Shown here: piece after piece, positions 22,796 to 25,100 of the stretch
Layout of the letters: each line of letters opens with the position of its first letter
How positions within the stretch are numbered: position 1 is the stretch's first letter
Source of the DNA: a virus
IMG/VR virus record: IMGVR_UViG_3300010371_000109
Coordinates: 1 to 25,100 of that record
Strand: one strand, 5' to 3'
DNA length: 25,100 bases
Notes under the pieces: generated by a model
Told to the model about the DNA's origin: nothing
Seen by the model: only the letters and a program-made list of their open reading frames with translations
Databases searched by the model: none
Translations under genes and position numbers: made by a program

Positions 22796-23262
22796 CGCTG
22801 CAGGAAGAGTCCTGGAGCAAGTGCACGGAGGAAATCCAAGCGCTTGCGGCTGACAGTTGGGAGGAGACCGTGCCGGAGCTGGAGCCTGGACGCCGCTTTG
22901 GACTGGACCTGGTCGCGCTGGCTCAGATGGACAACCTGGGTGTGCTGAAAATCATCACCGCGCGGCGAGGAAGCGAGCTGGTTGGTTACATCTCCTGGGT
23001 GCTCCAGTTCGACCTGGAGTCCTTTGGCACCCTGATCGCCCAGCAAGGTAGTTGGTATGTCAAGCCTGGGGTTTGGGGCGCTGGGTGGAAGCTGCAGCTG
23101 CAGTCCTGGGAACTACTCCGCCAACTAGGGGTCAAGTGGGCTTACCCGCATCAGCGAACTCTCGGACGCTCTGCCGGAGTTGGTCGCTGGTTCGAACGCG
23201 CAGGATGTAAGCCGGTGATGATTGTTTGGGCGCGGAATTTGGAGGATCTGGGAGATGCCTAG
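22792..23262 (+). CDS. GNAT-family acetyltransferase-like protein
   Basis: From the proposed CTG 22792 the product has 156 residues. The order EPGRRFGLDLVALAQMDNLG, LKIITARRGSELVGYISWVL, GTLIAQQGSWYVKPGVWGAG and WKLQLQSWELLRQLGVKWAY, ending GRWFERAGCKPVMIVWARNL, is that of phage GNAT-like proteins: strand ELVGYI, conserved WYVKP-x-x-W/Y-x-x-G loop that binds acetyl-CoA, and a final RLFE-x-x-G-[CY]-K-P block. The start is uncertain. The open frame reaches back to ATG 22645, but that would overlap the sulfotransferase by 150 bases with an odd Gly/Arg/Ser-rich leader. It overlaps the ejection gene by eight bases. Confidence 0.7.
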   Translation: MTLQEESWSKCTEEIQALAADSWEETVPELEPGRRFGLDLVALAQMDNLGVLKIITARRGSELVGYISWVLQFDLESFGTLIAQQGSWYVKPGVWGAGWKLQLQSWELLRQLGVKWAYPHQRTLGRSAGVGRWFERAGCKPVMIVWARNLEDLGDA

Positions 23263-24064
23263 TATCAGCGTTCCAACAGCGGTTCTTGCCGGCGGTGCGC
23301 TGAGCGGCGCGTCCAGCCTAGCTTCCGGTCTGATCGGGTCCAGCGCAGCTACCAGTGCGGCCAAAACCCAAGCCGCTGCTGCGCGCAATGCCTCTGCTCT
23401 CCAGGCCGCTATTTATCAGAATAACCAGGGACTGCTCCAGCCGTTTATCAACGTGGGACAGAGCGCACTTTATAGCCTCCAGGGCGCACTGAATCTAACC
23501 CCAGGTGGAAGCCGCCCTGACGGACTTCCCTACAACCCGACGACTTCCCAGCTAGCCGCCCCGTTCCAGCCGACGATGGCACAGCTGGAATCCACTCCAG
23601 GCTATCAGTTCACGCTCCAGCAGGGCGAGCGCGCGACGCAGAACGCATATGCTGCGCAGGGCCTGGGGTCGAGCGGGGCTGCACTCAAAGGCGCGGCGAA
23701 CTATGCTGAGGGCCTGGCCGGGACAACCTACCAGCAGCAGTTCCAGAACTACTTGGACCAGAACCGGCAAATCTTCAATATGCTGTCCGGCCTGGCTGGG
23801 ACCGGGCTCTCGGCTGGTGGCGCGTTAGCCGGGGTAGGGCTGCAGACTGGGAGTCAGATTGGGAACACCCTAACCAGCGGCGCGGCGGCGCAAGCGGCAG
23901 GGCAAGTTGGGAGCGCAAATGCCTTGACCAGTGCGTTGAGTGGGCTTACCGGCAGTGCTGGTAACACTGCATTGATGTTAGCCCTTAACAACGCCGGGAT
24001 GTTCGGAACCTCGGGGGGCGGTGGTGGCTATGGCAATGGTGACTTTGGTGGAGGCCAAGCCTGA
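23255..24064 (+). CDS. DNA ejection protein, P22 gp7-like family
   Basis: This 269-residue protein begins MPSISVPTAVLAGGALSGAS with a Gly/Ala/Ser-rich hydrophobic start, then AATSAAKTQAAAARNASALQ. The conserved middle has NNQGLLQPFINVGQSALYSL, ESTPGYQFTLQQGERATQNA and YAAQGLGSSGAALKGAANYA, then GLAGTTYQQQFQNYLDQNRQ. This YQF-x-L-x-x-G...N-x-A-A-x-G-x-x-x-S-G block is typical of internal virion proteins ejected ahead of the DNA. The C terminus is Gly-rich. ATG 23255 has GGAGG nine bases upstream and lies eight bases inside the GNAT gene's end. The next gene starts in its stop (TGATG). Confidence 0.8.
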   Translation: MPSISVPTAVLAGGALSGASSLASGLIGSSAATSAAKTQAAAARNASALQAAIYQNNQGLLQPFINVGQSALYSLQGALNLTPGGSRPDGLPYNPTTSQLAAPFQPTMAQLESTPGYQFTLQQGERATQNAYAAQGLGSSGAALKGAANYAEGLAGTTYQQQFQNYLDQNRQIFNMLSGLAGTGLSAGGALAGVGLQTGSQIGNTLTSGAAAQAAGQVGSANALTSALSGLTGSAGNTALMLALNNAGMFGTSGGGGGYGNGDFGGGQA

Positions 24065-24585
24065 TGCAATCCGCTCGTCGCACACTGACACTCCAACGCC
24101 CTGGGACTCCTCCGGCCAATCCGGCCCTGGCTCAGGCCCAAGCCACTCACGCCACGGCGGTGGCCCAGTTCAACCAGGCCGAAGCTGCGATGACCATGCT
24201 GGCTCATGTCAAAGCTGGACTGGACCAAGTGCGTAAGCTAGGTGACATGGTCACCCCGGAGGATGTAATCGAGGAAGCCGGGAAATTGGTTGGCCAGGGC
24301 GCATCGGCGGGGCAGATCGCAGCGCTGCTGAGCTCCATGCCGCAGGCTGGGGGAGTCGCACTCCAGGCTTGGGTATCCCAACAAGAAGCCTTTGTAGCGC
24401 AGAAGGAAGCTGAGTTATTCCCGGCTCACGCTGTCTTGGGGCACCGGATGGCTCAGAGTGCACTGGGGGTGATGCAAGCAGGGATGGGAGCAGGGACGCA
24501 GGAGCAGGCGCAAGCGCAAGCCCAGCCGGAGGTCCAGCCCGACGCCTCCTCGCTTAATATCCAACCGCAGGCCCAGCAGCAGTAG
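24064..24585 (+). CDS. unknown helical protein between ejection genes, probable internal virion protein
   Basis: This 173-residue protein starts at ATG 24064 in the preceding stop, with GGAGG nine bases upstream. It has helical segments (LAQAQATHATAVAQFNQAEA, MLAHVKAGLDQVRKLGDMVT, PEDVIEEAGKLVGQGASAGQ) and ends in a Gln/Ala repeat (EQAQAQAQPEVQPD, NIQPQAQQQ). It lacks Cys and any membrane segment. The family is not recognised. Its position between two ejection-type genes suggests an internal protein or chaperone for ejection. Confidence 0.65.
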   Translation: MQSARRTLTLQRPGTPPANPALAQAQATHATAVAQFNQAEAAMTMLAHVKAGLDQVRKLGDMVTPEDVIEEAGKLVGQGASAGQIAALLSSMPQAGGVALQAWVSQQEAFVAQKEAELFPAHAVLGHRMAQSALGVMQAGMGAGTQEQAQAQAQPEVQPDASSLNIQPQAQQQ

Positions 24586-24596
24586 GAGCCCCTCCC

Positions 24597-25100
24597 GTGG
24601 CCCTTGACCCGAATATCTCCCTCGCTGTAGCCCCAGCTGGAGGCCAGCAGGTCGCTCAGGCTGGGGGCAACCCGCTTGCCCTGGTCGAGGGTTATGTTGA
24701 TACCGCGCAGAAGCTGCAGCAATTTCGCCTGCTGAATCAGACCCTCCAGGCACGTCAGCGCGCGAGTGAAATCATCGCGGCCACCCCAGCAAATCCTGAT
24801 GGCAGTATCAACTACGATGCGATTGCTCGGAATGTTTTCGCTGATCCGACTGCAGCATTCGGCGCTGCGGAGACCATGAATCAGCTTCGTCAGGGGGCAC
24901 TTGCCACCACCCAGCAGCAAAGTGAAATCGGCAAGATGCAATCTGGGGGAGTTCAGTCCCTCATCACCGCTTTGATGGGCTCGGTGGATGATCCGAACGC
25001 AGCAGCTCCGCTTGCCCAGAGCATCATCCAAGCCACCCCGCCCCAGGCACGTGGGGCAGTCCAGGGGGCTTATGAAAATCTCCAGCGTTATCTAGACTCC
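24597..25100 (+). CDS. N-terminal part of a DNA ejection/injection protein (cut by window end)
   Basis: GTG 24597 has AGGAG eight bases upstream. The visible 168 residues start VALDPNISLAVAPAGGQQVA, then NPLALVEGYVDTAQKLQQFR and LLNQTLQARQRASEIIAATP, with ADPTAAFGAAETMNQLRQGA later. The opening PNISLAVAP...NPL...YV...QK...LNQ...F/L-QARQRA is typical of large injected virion proteins (P22 gp20/gp16 position), in which the N terminus is a helical region and an enzymatic domain may follow. The end of the gene lies outside the window, so no enzyme domain can be judged. Confidence 0.75.
   Translation, partial: MALDPNISLAVAPAGGQQVAQAGGNPLALVEGYVDTAQKLQQFRLLNQTLQARQRASEIIAATPANPDGSINYDAIARNVFADPTAAFGAAETMNQLRQGALATTQQQSEIGKMQSGGVQSLITALMGSVDDPNAAAPLAQSIIQATPPQARGAVQGAYENLQRYLDS

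Noticed and set aside
1-25100. CRISPR array, tRNA or attachment site
   Set aside because: No regularly spaced direct repeats, no cloverleaf-like segments and no integrase or flanking duplicate were seen.

Overview
The window looks like the late structural gene block of a tailed phage (or prophage) with a P22-type, podovirus-like virion. All convincing genes lie on the + strand. They are packed end to end with ATGA, TGATG, TAATG and GTGA overlaps, and no integrase, repressor, tRNA, rRNA or CRISPR array is visible. The DNA is fairly GC-rich, with many GGG/GGA glycine codons and frequent GTG starts. The host is probably Gram-negative, because the virion proteins belong to the P22-like group and two tail proteins carry Sec-type signal peptides. 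The sequence alone does not name a genus.

Layout. (1) 1-7307: adsorption genes, comprising the end of one fibre gene, a 1424-aa secreted-looking tailspike with two beta-helix regions, a glycine-rich fibre with a spike-type head-binding domain, and a carbohydrate-binding-like tail protein. Perfect 12-bp hairpins follow the spike and the last tail gene. (2) 7371-16827: packaging and head genes, in the order small basic protein, large terminase, P22-type portal, virion lysozyme-like protein, polyvalent protein with an ADP-ribosyltransferase/PARP-like signature, single-TM coiled-coil protein, unknown, scaffold, AT-rich unknown, P22-type coat protein. (3) 16839-19012: an accessory cluster between coat and tail-adaptor genes. 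It holds three related proteins with an FPKMLY-type motif, two tiny proteins with near-identical C-terminal tails, and a Tad2/DUF2829 anti-Thoeris protein. (4) 19019-22203: neck and tail genes (gp4-like adaptor, beta-rich protein, gp10-like stabilisation protein, fibre-anchor-like protein). (5) 22217-23262: a sulfotransferase-like gene and a GNAT acetyltransferase-like gene. (6) 23255-25100: DNA ejection proteins, the last one cut by the window end.

How they work together. Terminase and portal fill a shell built by coat and scaffold. The gp4- and gp10-like proteins close the neck. Spike and fibres bind the surface. The lysozyme-like and ejection proteins move DNA across the envelope. The ART-like protein could be injected with the DNA (inference), while Tad2 would soak up Thoeris nucleotide signals made in the host. 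The most notable points are the anti-defence and effector candidates embedded in the structural operon, and the export signals on two tail proteins.
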